Under the pieces are notes generated by a model. It saw only the letters and a list, made by a program, of their open reading frames with translations, was not told the DNA's origin and ran no database searches. A DNA stretch of 64,000 nt, taken from contig CP117875.1 in the NCBI GenBank assembly GCA_028736075.1, positions 1,488,001 through 1,552,000 on the forward strand, written 5' to 3'. Positions 26,488-35,228 of this stretch are shown here, piece by piece. Origin of the DNA: Chryseobacterium sp. KACC 21268 (GTDB lineage: Bacteria > Bacteroidota > Bacteroidia > Flavobacteriales > Weeksellaceae). The position numbers and the translations under genes are program-made. How positions within the stretch are numbered: the stretch's first letter is position 1; every line of letters begins with the position of its first letter.

Positions 26488-28815
26488 ATGAAAAAGTTTG
26501 TAATCTTAGCTGCATTGGCATTATCGCCATATTTTCTGGCTCAGAATATTATATCAAAACCTGTCCAGTCTTATCAGTCGGCGCAGTACCAATCTAAGAA
26601 AAAAGTTTTCGTAGACAACTTGCTTTCCAAAATGACTTTGGACGAGAAGATTGGACAGCTTAATCTGCCTTCTTCAGGAGATTTTACCACTGGCCAGGCT
26701 CAGAGTTCAGACATTGGTAAAAAAGTAGAACAAGGCTTGGTTGGAGGACTATTCAACATCAAAGGTGTTGATAAAATCCGCGAAGTTCAAAAAGTAGCTG
26801 TTGAAAAAAGTAGACTGAAAATTCCAATGATTTTTGGGATGGACGTAATCCACGGTTATGAAACAACATTCCCAATTCCTTTGGGAATTGCATCATCCTG
26901 GGATATGGATTTGATCCAGAGATCTGCTCAGATTGCTGCTCAGGAATCAACTGCCGACGGAATCAACTGGACATTCTCACCGATGGTAGATGTTTCAAGA
27001 GATCCACGATGGGGAAGGGTTTCCGAAGGTTCAGGTGAAGATCCGTACTTGGGAAGCGAGATTGCCAAAGCAATGGTTTATGGATACCAAGGTGATGATC
27101 TTTCTAAGAAAAATACAATGCTTGCGTGTGTAAAACACTTTGCACTTTATGGCGCGGCAGAAGCTGGTAGAGACTACAATACCGTAGATATGAGTCATGT
27201 GCAGATGTACAATACCTACTTTCCACCTTACAAAGCGGCTGTAGATGCAGGCGCGGCTTCTGTAATGGCATCTTTCAATGAAGTGGACGGAGTTCCTGCC
27301 ACTGGAAACAAATGGCTGATGACAGATGTACTCAGAAAACAATGGAATTTCAAAGGATTCGTTGTAACAGATTACACCGGAATCAATGAAATGATTGATC
27401 ACGGAATGGGCGATCTTCAGCAGGTTTCTGCTTTGGCAATGAACGCTGGTGTAGATATGGACATGGTTGGAGAAGGGTTTTTAAAAACTTTGAAACGATC
27501 AATCACAGAAGGAAAAGTGACCGAGCAAACCGTGACGGATGCAGCAAGAAGAATTTTAGAATCCAAATATGATCTTGGTCTTTTCGATGATCCTTACAGA
27601 TATATCGATTCCAAGAGAGCACAAAAAGAAGTTTTCAGTCCGAAAAATCTAGAAGCAGCGAAAACAATTTCTTCGCAATCTATGGTTCTTCTGAAAAATG
27701 ACAAACAGGTTCTTCCGCTTAAAAAATCTGGAACGGTTGCAGTGATAGGTCCATTGGCAGACAATGCCTTGAATATGACCGGAACCTGGAGTGTTGCAGC
27801 AAAGCATGCTAATTCAATATCATTACTTAGAGGTCTTAAGGAAACCGTTGGTAAAGATGTGAATTTCATTTATGCAAAAGGAAGCAACATTTATGAATCT
27901 GCTGCTATGGAAGAAAAAGCAACAATGTTTGGCAAAACAGCAGAAAGAGATAGTCGCCCAGCAGAGCAGATCAGAAAAGAAGCAATTGCGATAGCAAACC
28001 AGGCTGATGTGATTGTTTTGACAATAGGAGAAAGTGCCGAGATGAGTGGAGAATCCAGTTCCAGAACGGACATCGGAATTCCCGAAACTCAGAAAGAATT
28101 GTTGAGAGAACTTAAGAAAACTGGCAAACCGATTGTTTTGGTTTTATTCACTGGTCGCCCACTTGTCTTGACAGAAGAATCCCAATTGGCTGATGCTATT
28201 TTGAATGTATGGTTCCCTGGAAGTATGGCTGGATACGCCGTTTCAGATGTACTTTACGGTAAAGTAAATCCTTCTGCAAAATTGCCGATGACTTTCCCAA
28301 GAAGCGTAGGACAGGTTCCTCTTTATTACAATGCTAAAAATACAGGAAGACCACTAAGTGTAGAAAATACGGAGAAATGTACGTTTGAAAAATTCCGTTC
28401 CAATTATCTGGATGAGTGCAACACACCTCTTTACCCTTTCGGATTTGGATTGAGTTATACTAATTTTGGATATTCAGAGGTTTCTGTTAGCAATGCAAAA
28501 CCTGTTGGGAATACACCTATTGAAGCAACTGTTACATTAACCAATAATGGAAAATATGACGGAGCAGAAGTGGTTCAGCTTTATATCAGAGATTTAGTGG
28601 GAAGCATTACAAGACCAGTTAAAGAATTGAAAGGTTTCCAAAAAGTTTATCTGAAAGCTGGCGAGAGCAAGAAAGTCACTTTCAAGATTTCTCCAGACGA
28701 TCTCAAATTCTACAACAATCAACTGAAATATGATTGGGAAGCTGGCGATTTCGATGTGATGATCGGAACCAATTCCCACGATGTGAAAACCACAAGAGTT
28801 AATTGGAGTAAATAA
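26488..28815 (+). CDS. bglX: GH3 beta-glucosidase (BglX-like)
   Basis: The 775-residue exported protein has the GH3 TIM barrel, with FGMDVIHGYETTFPIPLG, GEDPYLGSEIAKAM, CVKHFALYGAAEAGRDYNTVDMS and the nucleophile Asp295 in FVVTDYTG. The (alpha/beta)6 sandwich has the acid/base segment GESAEMSGESSSRTDIG. A C-terminal fibronectin-III-like domain ends the protein. The signal peptide ends YFLAQN. It releases glucose from beta-linked oligosaccharides in the periplasm. Its position after a GH144-like enzyme suggests sophoro-oligosaccharides. Start 24 bases after the esterase stop. Confidence 0.93.
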   Translation: MKKFVILAALALSPYFLAQNIISKPVQSYQSAQYQSKKKVFVDNLLSKMTLDEKIGQLNLPSSGDFTTGQAQSSDIGKKVEQGLVGGLFNIKGVDKIREVQKVAVEKSRLKIPMIFGMDVIHGYETTFPIPLGIASSWDMDLIQRSAQIAAQESTADGINWTFSPMVDVSRDPRWGRVSEGSGEDPYLGSEIAKAMVYGYQGDDLSKKNTMLACVKHFALYGAAEAGRDYNTVDMSHVQMYNTYFPPYKAAVDAGAASVMASFNEVDGVPATGNKWLMTDVLRKQWNFKGFVVTDYTGINEMIDHGMGDLQQVSALAMNAGVDMDMVGEGFLKTLKRSITEGKVTEQTVTDAARRILESKYDLGLFDDPYRYIDSKRAQKEVFSPKNLEAAKTISSQSMVLLKNDKQVLPLKKSGTVAVIGPLADNALNMTGTWSVAAKHANSISLLRGLKETVGKDVNFIYAKGSNIYESAAMEEKATMFGKTAERDSRPAEQIRKEAIAIANQADVIVLTIGESAEMSGESSSRTDIGIPETQKELLRELKKTGKPIVLVLFTGRPLVLTEESQLADAILNVWFPGSMAGYAVSDVLYGKVNPSAKLPMTFPRSVGQVPLYYNAKNTGRPLSVENTEKCTFEKFRSNYLDECNTPLYPFGFGLSYTNFGYSEVSVSNAKPVGNTPIEATVTLTNNGKYDGAEVVQLYIRDLVGSITRPVKELKGFQKVYLKAGESKKVTFKISPDDLKFYNNQLKYDWEAGDFDVMIGTNSHDVKTTRVNWSK

Positions 28816-28840
28816 AATTTTATTCAAATTACAGAAATGA

Positions 28841-28876
28841 AAAAAGCCTTTCGGAAAACTCTGAAAGGCTTTTTTA
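28841..28876. terminator. Bidirectional intrinsic terminator
   Basis: AAAAAGCCTTTC (28841-28852) and GAAAGGCTTTTT (28863-28874) form a 12-bp stem with a 10-base loop between two converging genes. Confidence 0.85.
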
Positions 28877-28896
28877 TAATATAGAATACTACTTTA

Positions 28897-30255
28897 TTAT
28901 TCTTTAATTATTTTCTGACTAATTAATTTGATATCATCTCTTTTCAGAACCAAAATGTAATCACCGGATCTTAAAGTTGTAACATCAATGCTTTTATCAT
29001 TTTCAGCAACCTTAGTGTTCAAAACAGATCTTCCTGATAAATCCAGAATTTCAACGGTCAGATTTTTCTCATTAATGTTTTTAATATAAATAAAATCTTT
29101 CGCCGGAATCGGAGTAATTTGAATACTAGATTTGTCAACGTCCGAAACTGCCAGGAAGTTAGTTTTTACTTTAAATATTTTCCCACTTGCAGCAGCAATA
29201 TATAATTGTTTGCTATTGTCCTCTCCAAAAGTTGTAAAATTATTACCGGAAAACGCAGAGCTCCAAGTGATAGTCGTATTATCAAGAATCCCAATTTGAG
29301 TAGAGCAGTAATCTGCAAATACATATTTCCCAGCTAAATCAGCATAGAGATTTCCTCTGTAAACATAGCCTCCAGTGATGGAACATTTTCCTCCGGAATG
29401 ATCATAATCTACAACAGGAAAAGTCATTGTTGAAGCATTCGCACAGCCAGCAGTATTGTACTCACTGTTGCCTTCGTAACATCTCCAGCCATAATTAATA
29501 CCTGGAGTCGTTGCCGGAACTCTGTTTATTTCTTCAATCAAATTCTGTCCCACATCCGCAATCCATATATTATTCGTCGTTCTGTCAAAAGAATACTTCC
29601 AGCCGTTTCTAAGACCGTAAGACCATATTTCATCCGCACCATCTACGCCAACAAAAGGATTACCTGCAGGGATGCCATACGCTTCTGTAGAGTTCACATC
29701 AATTCTCAATAGTTTCCCTAAAAGTGAATTTTTGTTTTGTGCATTATTATCGGTATCGCCGCCACCACCGCCGTCACCAGTAGAGATGTAGAGGAATCCA
29801 TCTGCTCCAAAGTGTATACTTCCACCATTGTGATTGGTCTGGCTTTTCGGAATCGACATCATTACTTTTTCTGAAGCTGGATCCGCAATATTTGGATTAG
29901 CAGAATTGGCAGTAAATCTCGAAACAGTAATCGTTCTGCCAGCTCTGTTGTAATAAACGTAGAAATAACGGTTCGTTGCAAAGTCCGGATGAAATGCCAA
30001 ACCAAGCAATCCCATTTCCCCACTGAAGTTGACTCTGTCTGTGATATTTAGAAAATTAGTAGCTTCAAAAGTACCGTTTGTGTTCAGAATTCGGATGGTT
30101 CCGGATTGTTGGACTACGAAAAGTCGGTTGTCATTCGTTGGAGATGCCGTCATTTCTACGGGATTGGAAGCCGTTGCAAACTCCTCCAGTATGATCTGTT
30201 GTGCTGATATTTCCGATGCCAGTGCAAGGGAAAAAACAAGTAGTAATTTTTTCAT
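28897..30255 (-). CDS. PQQ-dependent sugar dehydrogenase with type IX sorting domain
   Basis: The 452-residue protein begins with a signal peptide (LVFSLALASEISAQ). Its beta-propeller matches soluble aldose sugar dehydrogenases: NDNRLFVVQQSGTIRI, GEMGLLGLAFHPDF, NHNGGSIHFGADGFLYISTGDGGGGGD, GLRNGWKYSFDR, ADVGQNLIEEINR, NYGWRCYEG, and KCSITGGYVYRG. The last 75 residues (IYIKNINEKNLTVEILDLSG...LRSGDYILVL...QKIIKE) are a type A sorting domain for the type IX secretion system, so it is secreted or surface-attached. It faces the glycan locus and may oxidise released glucose. Confidence 0.9.
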   Translation of the reverse strand: MKKLLLVFSLALASEISAQQIILEEFATASNPVEMTASPTNDNRLFVVQQSGTIRILNTNGTFEATNFLNITDRVNFSGEMGLLGLAFHPDFATNRYFYVYYNRAGRTITVSRFTANSANPNIADPASEKVMMSIPKSQTNHNGGSIHFGADGFLYISTGDGGGGGDTDNNAQNKNSLLGKLLRIDVNSTEAYGIPAGNPFVGVDGADEIWSYGLRNGWKYSFDRTTNNIWIADVGQNLIEEINRVPATTPGINYGWRCYEGNSEYNTAGCANASTMTFPVVDYDHSGGKCSITGGYVYRGNLYADLAGKYVFADYCSTQIGILDNTTITWSSAFSGNNFTTFGEDNSKQLYIAAASGKIFKVKTNFLAVSDVDKSSIQITPIPAKDFIYIKNINEKNLTVEILDLSGRSVLNTKVAENDKSIDVTTLRSGDYILVLKRDDIKLISQKIIKE

Positions 30256-30442
30256 AACTTATTATTTTATAGATTATTAATTAAGTTACCAAATTTAATG
30301 CCTTACCTTTTGATAATTATTTAATTGATAATAAAAGTTCATTTTTCACTTGTTTTTACAAAGAAAAACCAGAATTAATTTCAATATAAAAACTATAATG
30401 CACTTTTCTCATTTTCAAATTCTTATTTCCGCTATAAATCAT

Positions 30443-30450
30443 TATATTTG
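30443..30450 (+). promoter_or_regulatory. -7 box (TATATTTG) of secDF
   Basis: Exact TAnnTTTG match 29 bases before the secDF start codon. No clear -33 TTG. The 224-base divergent gap upstream is otherwise AT-rich and featureless. Confidence 0.5.
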
Positions 30451-30479
30451 CCGACTTAATTTATATATATCGTAAGAAA

Positions 30480-33389
30480 ATGCAAGGAAAAGGACTCGTT
30501 ACATTAGTTGCCATCGTTCTTGGATTAATTTGCCTCAATGAGCTTCTGCCTTCTTTCTATGCCAACAAAATAGAAAAGGAAGCAAGAGCAGTTGCCGGCG
30601 AAAATTCAGTGAAATATCAGGCTGAGCTCGCAAGACTTTCTAAAGACACCCTTAATCTAGGTTTTACAAAACTGGATTATGCGTCTGCTAAGCAGAAAGA
30701 AATGAAACTCGGACTGGATCTTAAAGGTGGTATCAACGTATTATTGGAGATCAACCAAAGAGATTTGGTAAATGATCTTAGTAATTACTCTACAAATGCT
30801 ACTTTAATAGAAGCACTTAACAGAACAGACAAAGCACAGAAAAACTCAAGTAAGCAATACATCGAGGATTTCTTCACGCAGTTCGACACTGTTAATCAGG
30901 AAAAAGGAACCAACCTGAAACTTGCAGATCCTGAGATCTTCGGGAACACCAATCTTTCTGAGATTAAGTTCAACACACCGGATGATCAGGTAAAAAATAT
31001 TATCAGAAAAAAAATCGATGCCTCTGTAGGAACGGCTTATGAAGTTCTTAGAACACGTATCGACAAAATGGGCGTGACGCAGCCAAACGTTCAGAGAGTT
31101 CCTGGAACTGGAAGAATCTTGGTGGAAATGCCAGGTATCAAAGATATCGACAGAGTTAAAAAAATGCTTCAGACTTCTGCAAAACTTCAGTTTTGGGAAG
31201 TACAACTAGGACCGGAAGTGGTTCCATATTTCTCTCAGCTGGATCAATTGGTTAAAGTGAAAGGCGATTCTATCGGTGTTGCAAAAACAACGAATCTGAT
31301 GAACTTGATCCAGATGAATTCTACACCTGGAAATGCTGTTGCTAATGTAAAATTGGCTGATACAGCAGTTGTGAATAAATTACTTAACAGCGATGCTGCT
31401 ATCAAAGCAAGACCTGTTAACTTGAAATACACCCAGTTTATGTGGGGTTACAAACCGGAATCTACAACTTCCAACAGTCTTGTTCTTTACGCGATCCGTG
31501 GGAACATCTCTCAGAATGCGCCAGTTGACGGTGCTGTAGAATCTGCAAACATCAACTATGACCAGTTGGGTCGTATCGTTGTAGATATGCAGATGGATTC
31601 TCAAGGTGCCCGTGACTGGAAAGCAATGACTGAGAAAAACAATGGAAAAGTGGTAGCGGTAACTTTGGACAACAGAGTTTACACGGCGCCTTCTGTAAAC
31701 AGCGTGATCCCTGACGGTAGAACGCAGATCTCAGGAAACTTCACTCAGGAAGAAGCTAAGGATTTGGTAGATGTTTTAGGTGCTGGTAAATTGCCTGCAG
31801 GTGCAAAAATTGTACAGGCAGACGTTGTAGGTCCATCACTTGGAGCTGAATCTATCAACGATGGTGTGATGTCCTTCCTTATCGCATTTGCAGTAATTAT
31901 TGTTTACATCATTTTCTACTACGGTGGTGCCGGCGTTTATGCGGTTATCGCAATGGTGATCAACTTATTCTACATCTTCGGAATTATGGATTCTGTAGAT
32001 GCAACATTGACGCTTCCTGGTATCGCAGGTATCGTATTGTCTATGGCAATGGCGGTGGATGCGAACGTTATCATCTACGAAAGAACAAAAGAAGAACTCT
32101 TCCGTGGGAAAAGTATTCTGGAGGCTTACAAAGATGGTTTCAAACACGCAATCTCTGCAATTATTGATGGTCACGCGACTACTTTCATTACCGCATTGAT
32201 TCTTTATATCTTCGGAACAGGACCTATCAAAGGGTTTGCAGTGACGTTGATGATTGGATTGGTGATGACATTGTTCACTTCTGTATTATTATCAAGAGTT
32301 ATGATCTTCAGCAGACTGGAGAAAGGTAAATCTCTTTCTGTATGGACTGCTCCTACGAAGAATCTTTTCAGAAACACTTGGATCGATTTCATCGGGAAAA
32401 GAAGATACGCATATTATTTCTCTGCTATTTTGATGGTGATATCAATCGCTTCAATTGCAAAGAATGGTTTCAAATTCGGGATCGATTTTACAGGTGGACG
32501 TAACTATGTTGTGAGATTCGAAAAGCCGGTAGATGCAGAAAATATTGAAGCAGGTATTGCTAAATTGATGAAGACTGCAGACGGTCAAAACAATATTGTT
32601 GAGGCTAAAACTTTCGGAAACTCTTCTCAATTGAAAATCACAACCGATTATTTGATTGATGATGAATCTCTTGCAGCTGACCAGACTGTAGAGCAGAAAA
32701 TATACGAAGGTATCAAATCCGAATTACCTGCTGGAATGACTTTAGCAGATTTCAAATCAGCGGACAAAGGACACGCAGGAATTGTATCTTCCACCAAAGT
32801 TGGACCTACTGTAGCAGATGATATTCAGACACACGGGATGCTAGCAGTCGCTGCTTCATTGCTAGGTATCTTTATTTATATCTTGGTAAGATTTGACAAA
32901 TGGCAGTTCTCTCTTGGAGCAGTTGTTGGTTTGTTCCACGATACGGTGGTGATCCTTGGGGTTTACTCATTGTTCTACAAAGTAATGCCGTTCAACATGG
33001 AGATCAATCAGGATTTCATTGCGGCGATTCTTACCGTAATTGGATATTCCATCAATGATACGGTGATCATCTTCGATAGAATTAGAGAGTACCTACGTGA
33101 GAAAAAAGCATTGACACTTGCAGGATTATTCGATGACTCTATCTCTAGTACAATCGGTAGAACTTTCAACACTTCTTTCACAACGATTTTGGTGATCCTT
33201 GCGATCTTCATCTTTGGGGGAGATAACTTGAGAGGCTTTATGTTCTGTTTATTGATTGGTATTGGATTCGGTACTTACTCATCTATCTTTATCGCATCGG
33301 CTACGGCTTATGACTTCCTAAGAGGTAAGAAAAGAGAAGACAAAGTGACCGGAAAATCTTCTATCAGCAATGCTGAAATAGTAGAATAA
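30480..33389 (+). CDS. secDF: Fused protein translocase subunit SecDF
   Basis: The 969-residue protein joins SecD and SecF, as is usual in Bacteroidota. SecD features are LGLDLKGGINVLLEI near residue 80, RVPGTGRILVEMPGIKD, and the membrane block GPSLGAESINDGVMSF through ANVIIYERTKEELFRGKS. SecF starts about residue 625 with GIDFTGGRNYVVRFEKP and ends with DTVIIFDRIREYLREKK and TTILVILAIFIFGG. It uses the proton gradient to pull proteins across the inner membrane. Large periplasmic insertions separate the P1 parts. A terminator follows directly. Confidence 0.96.
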   Translation: MQGKGLVTLVAIVLGLICLNELLPSFYANKIEKEARAVAGENSVKYQAELARLSKDTLNLGFTKLDYASAKQKEMKLGLDLKGGINVLLEINQRDLVNDLSNYSTNATLIEALNRTDKAQKNSSKQYIEDFFTQFDTVNQEKGTNLKLADPEIFGNTNLSEIKFNTPDDQVKNIIRKKIDASVGTAYEVLRTRIDKMGVTQPNVQRVPGTGRILVEMPGIKDIDRVKKMLQTSAKLQFWEVQLGPEVVPYFSQLDQLVKVKGDSIGVAKTTNLMNLIQMNSTPGNAVANVKLADTAVVNKLLNSDAAIKARPVNLKYTQFMWGYKPESTTSNSLVLYAIRGNISQNAPVDGAVESANINYDQLGRIVVDMQMDSQGARDWKAMTEKNNGKVVAVTLDNRVYTAPSVNSVIPDGRTQISGNFTQEEAKDLVDVLGAGKLPAGAKIVQADVVGPSLGAESINDGVMSFLIAFAVIIVYIIFYYGGAGVYAVIAMVINLFYIFGIMDSVDATLTLPGIAGIVLSMAMAVDANVIIYERTKEELFRGKSILEAYKDGFKHAISAIIDGHATTFITALILYIFGTGPIKGFAVTLMIGLVMTLFTSVLLSRVMIFSRLEKGKSLSVWTAPTKNLFRNTWIDFIGKRRYAYYFSAILMVISIASIAKNGFKFGIDFTGGRNYVVRFEKPVDAENIEAGIAKLMKTADGQNNIVEAKTFGNSSQLKITTDYLIDDESLAADQTVEQKIYEGIKSELPAGMTLADFKSADKGHAGIVSSTKVGPTVADDIQTHGMLAVAASLLGIFIYILVRFDKWQFSLGAVVGLFHDTVVILGVYSLFYKVMPFNMEINQDFIAAILTVIGYSINDTVIIFDRIREYLREKKALTLAGLFDDSISSTIGRTFNTSFTTILVILAIFIFGGDNLRGFMFCLLIGIGFGTYSSIFIASATAYDFLRGKKREDKVTGKSSISNAEIVE

Positions 33390-33403
33390 TTTTCTTAAAA
33401 TAT

Positions 33404-33440
33404 ATAAAAAAAGCCCTCAAGAGATTGAGGGCTTTTTTTG
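33404..33440 (+). terminator. Intrinsic terminator of secDF
   Basis: AAAGCCCTCAA (33410-33420), loop GAGA, TTGAGGGCTTT (33425-33435), then a T run. Confidence 0.88.
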
Positions 33441-33452
33441 TTTTATGTATTA

Positions 33453-33600
33453 GGTCTTTTCGATTACGCTCAGACACCAGTGAGGGAGTGGTTGGTTCGA
33501 GAAGTAATTTGTGATTCCAAAGGACTCGAGAACGTAGAACAACATATTTTTTTACTAAGGAAATTCTTTTTTTTATGGTGTCTGAGCGTAGCCGAAGACC
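33453..33600. repeat. REP/MITE-like inverted repeat (CTTCGnnTACGCTCAGACACC type)
   Basis: GGTCTTTTCGATTACGCTCAG... at 33453-33479 is the near-perfect reverse complement of 33576-33600 (TGGTGTCTGAGCGTAGCCGAA...), enclosing 96 bases. This word family recurs in many flavobacterial genomes as a mobile palindromic repeat. No transposase is encoded inside. Confidence 0.65.
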
Positions 33601-33608
33601 CATTAAAA

Positions 33609-33696
33609 ATCCTACAGAAATATATCTGTAGGATCCAAATTGGCTGACACCATTATGAAACATAAAACACACTAATGAAACCCACCGATCAGCCAA
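33609..33696. repeat. Two nested palindromes beside the REP-like element
   Basis: ATCCTACAG (33609-33617) pairs with CTGTAGGAT (33626-33634) around an 8-base loop. Immediately after, TTGGCTGA (33640-33647) pairs with TCAGCCAA (33689-33696). The second lies 6 bases beyond the stop codon of the minus-strand gene and might act as a weak terminator, but lacks a T run. Confidence 0.45.
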
Positions 33697-33702
33697 TCTT
33701 TA

Positions 33703-34491
33703 TTATTCAACAGGTGGCGGTACAACTTCTGGGAGACCACTTGGCGTATCATAGATGATGTAGTCATTGTACTTCGCTTCGTCAATTTCGTAGAAGATGT
33801 CCTGTCCTATGCCTGCATATTTGGTCAGCAGTCGGTAGAGGGTGTTGAGGGTTTCCACGCGGTCTTCCGTGGCGACATCCCGGTCCGAGATGCCTTTCGC
33901 TTGCGCATCCAGAGCCAGGTCCAGAGCCAGGTCCAGAGTTTCGCGCTGTGAAGTGAGCACATCGATTTTGGCCGTCGTCAAGCCTTCCGGTTCCAGTTCT
34001 GGCAGGTATTTGTCTGCTGCGGCCACCATTATCCTGGCGTTGCGGACGAGCTCTGCATCTGGCTGACGGCTGACATCCGATGCACCAAACTCCTTATGCT
34101 TGGCACTAGTGAATCCAAAGACATTCTCTGCCATGTTGAGGATGGTGCGCATCGTTTTTTCCAAGGCACGGCGGGCATCATCCTTTTGGGTGGTGAGGTC
34201 TATTTTGATGGCTTCCAGTTGTTCATCGGACGGGAACTCATCCACAGCGTTGCGGGCATTGGTAAGTTCGGTTTTCTTGGCAGGCGAGTAGCCCCGGTCT
34301 GTGAATTCTACAATATCGCGGTCCAAGAGGTTGATAAATTCATCTGCTTTTTGTCTTAGGACGGCATCCGGGAATAGATATCCCCTTGTAACAGGATTTT
34401 TTTTCATAGTAAAGATCATTTGTGTTAATATTTCTAAATTATCATTTTTTTTCATTCTCACAAATATCTTGGTGTAAAATTCTGAAAACAT
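33703..34491 (-). CDS. GC-rich orphan protein, unknown
   Basis: The protein of up to 262 residues is charged and mostly helical, with no signal peptide, membrane helix or motif I recognise. Two similar helical halves may exist (LTNARNAVDEFPSDEQLEAIKIDLTTQKDDARRALEKTMRTIL and VRNARIMVAAADKYLPELEPEGLTTAKIDVLTSQRETLDLALDLAL), suggesting an internal duplication. A 12-base tandem duplication gives LDLALDLA. Starts at 34491, MKKND (34455) or MKKNP are all possible. Its G+C content is visibly higher than surrounding genes, and it is flanked by a REP-like repeat and a 21-bp tandem repeat, so it may be acquired DNA. Confidence 0.65.
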   Translation of the reverse strand: MFSEFYTKIFVRMKKNDNLEILTQMIFTMKKNPVTRGYLFPDAVLRQKADEFINLLDRDIVEFTDRGYSPAKKTELTNARNAVDEFPSDEQLEAIKIDLTTQKDDARRALEKTMRTILNMAENVFGFTSAKHKEFGASDVSRQPDAELVRNARIMVAAADKYLPELEPEGLTTAKIDVLTSQRETLDLALDLALDAQAKGISDRDVATEDRVETLNTLYRLLTKYAGIGQDIFYEIDEAKYNDYIIYDTPSGLPEVVPPPVE

Positions 34492-34522
34492 TGCCTAACT
34501 AATTGGATGATAGTGAATTTGC

Positions 34523-34732
34523 CTCAACTAAATGAATCAACGGCTCAACTAAATGAATCACTGGCTTAACTAAATGAATCAATGTTCCAACTAAGTGCAT
34601 CAATGGCCCAACTCAATGGATCATCAGTATAACTAATAGAAACAGGGTCACTACTAAGTTCATCAATGATATTTATAAATCCATCAATGACATAGCTAAA
34701 TGAGTTTCTGATATTTTTAATCATTTCACTAA
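34523..34732. repeat. Degenerate 21-bp tandem repeat, about 10 units
   Basis: Units of 21 bases begin at 34523 (CTCAACTAAATGAATCAACGG) and repeat in strict phase at 34544, 34565, 34586, 34607, 34628, 34649, 34670, 34691 and 34712, with growing divergence. The shared core is AACTAAATGAATCAnTG. On the plus strand one frame reads heptads of the form QLNESxA; ATG at 34507 gives a 20-codon ORF (MIVNLPQLNESTAQLNESLA) that stops at 34567-34569, and later units contain more stops. It lies just upstream of the GC-rich orphan gene. Confidence 0.75.
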
Positions 34733-34760
34733 AAAAACAGACATTGGCGATGTCTGTTTT
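34731..34760 (-). terminator. Intrinsic terminator of the lipoprotein gene
   Basis: AAACAGACAT (34735-34744) and ATGTCTGTTT (34750-34759) form a 10-bp stem; on the minus strand it ends in seven T. It lies 29 bases past the stop codon of the gene ending at 34789. Confidence 0.8.
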
Positions 34761-34788
34761 GGTTGTTGTATGGTTTGTTGCCGGAAAG

Positions 34789-35184
34789 TTATTGTTTTGT
34801 AAATGTCCAATCGCCTGAGAGCGTGCCGTTTTTCCAGGTTCCTTTTTTATCTTTTAACTTACCATAGAGAAAGAATGTGTAGTTTTCTGATAAGACCGGC
34901 TGCAATGTACCATCGTCATAAACGTAGCTTAGTAATCCATCATTATTCTGTCCGTACGTTCCGGTGATATTTCCGCTTTTCGATACCGAGAGAATGAGTT
35001 TTCCATTGCCTTGTCCGGTGTAAGATCCGACCCATTTTCCCATGTAGGGTGAAGTGTAGTTTTCTTGAGCTTGGTGTTCGTAGTAGTTGTCTATGATGCG
35101 ATCGCAGGATGTGAATGCGCAAGACAGGATAAGAAGTGAGAGGAGGGTTTTGGTTTTCTTTGGTTGTTGTCTTAGTTTGTGAAT
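34789..35184 (-). CDS. Small lipoprotein lacking a normal start codon
   Basis: From the ATG at 35043 the frame encodes 84 residues of a small beta-rich domain (GKWVGSYTGQGNGKLILSVSKSGNITGTYGQ). The same frame stays open upstream to 35184 and there reads KKTKTLLSLLILSCAFTSCDRII, a textbook lipoprotein signal and lipobox. No ATG, GTG or TTG precedes it; the codon before KK is CCA, and the only candidate is ATT at 35184-35182. Either a rare start is used or the ATG has been lost by mutation. Without the signal the protein would be a cytoplasmic fragment. The domain resembles small lipocalin-like lipoproteins, function unknown. Confidence 0.6.
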   Translation of the reverse strand: MHKLRQQPKKTKTLLSLLILSCAFTSCDRIIDNYYEHQAQENYTSPYMGKWVGSYTGQGNGKLILSVSKSGNITGTYGQNNDGLLSYVYDDGTLQPVLSENYTFFLYGKLKDKKGTWKNGTLSGDWTFTKQ

Positions 35185-35189
35185 TTAGG

Positions 35190-35213
35190 AAAAAAAGACA
35201 TCGAAAGTGTCTG
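35190..35213 (-). terminator. Intrinsic terminator of the nuclease-like gene
   Basis: On the minus strand AGACA (35212-35208) and TGTCT (35200-35196) form a short stem followed by a run of seven T, 16 bases past the stop codon at 35229. Confidence 0.6.
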
Positions 35214-35228
35214 TTTTGTATGTTGGAG

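Noticed and set aside
33453-33600. Considered as an insertion-sequence remnant
   Set aside because: No transposase fragment or target duplication is visible; the short palindromic form fits a REP-like repeat better.
34507-34569. 20-codon plus-strand ORF in the tandem repeat as a real gene
   Set aside because: It ends after two heptads and later units contain stops, so it is more likely repeat-derived; kept only as part of the repeat feature.
34523-34732. Considered as a CRISPR array
   Set aside because: Units are contiguous 21-mers without spacers and diverge gradually; no cas genes are nearby.
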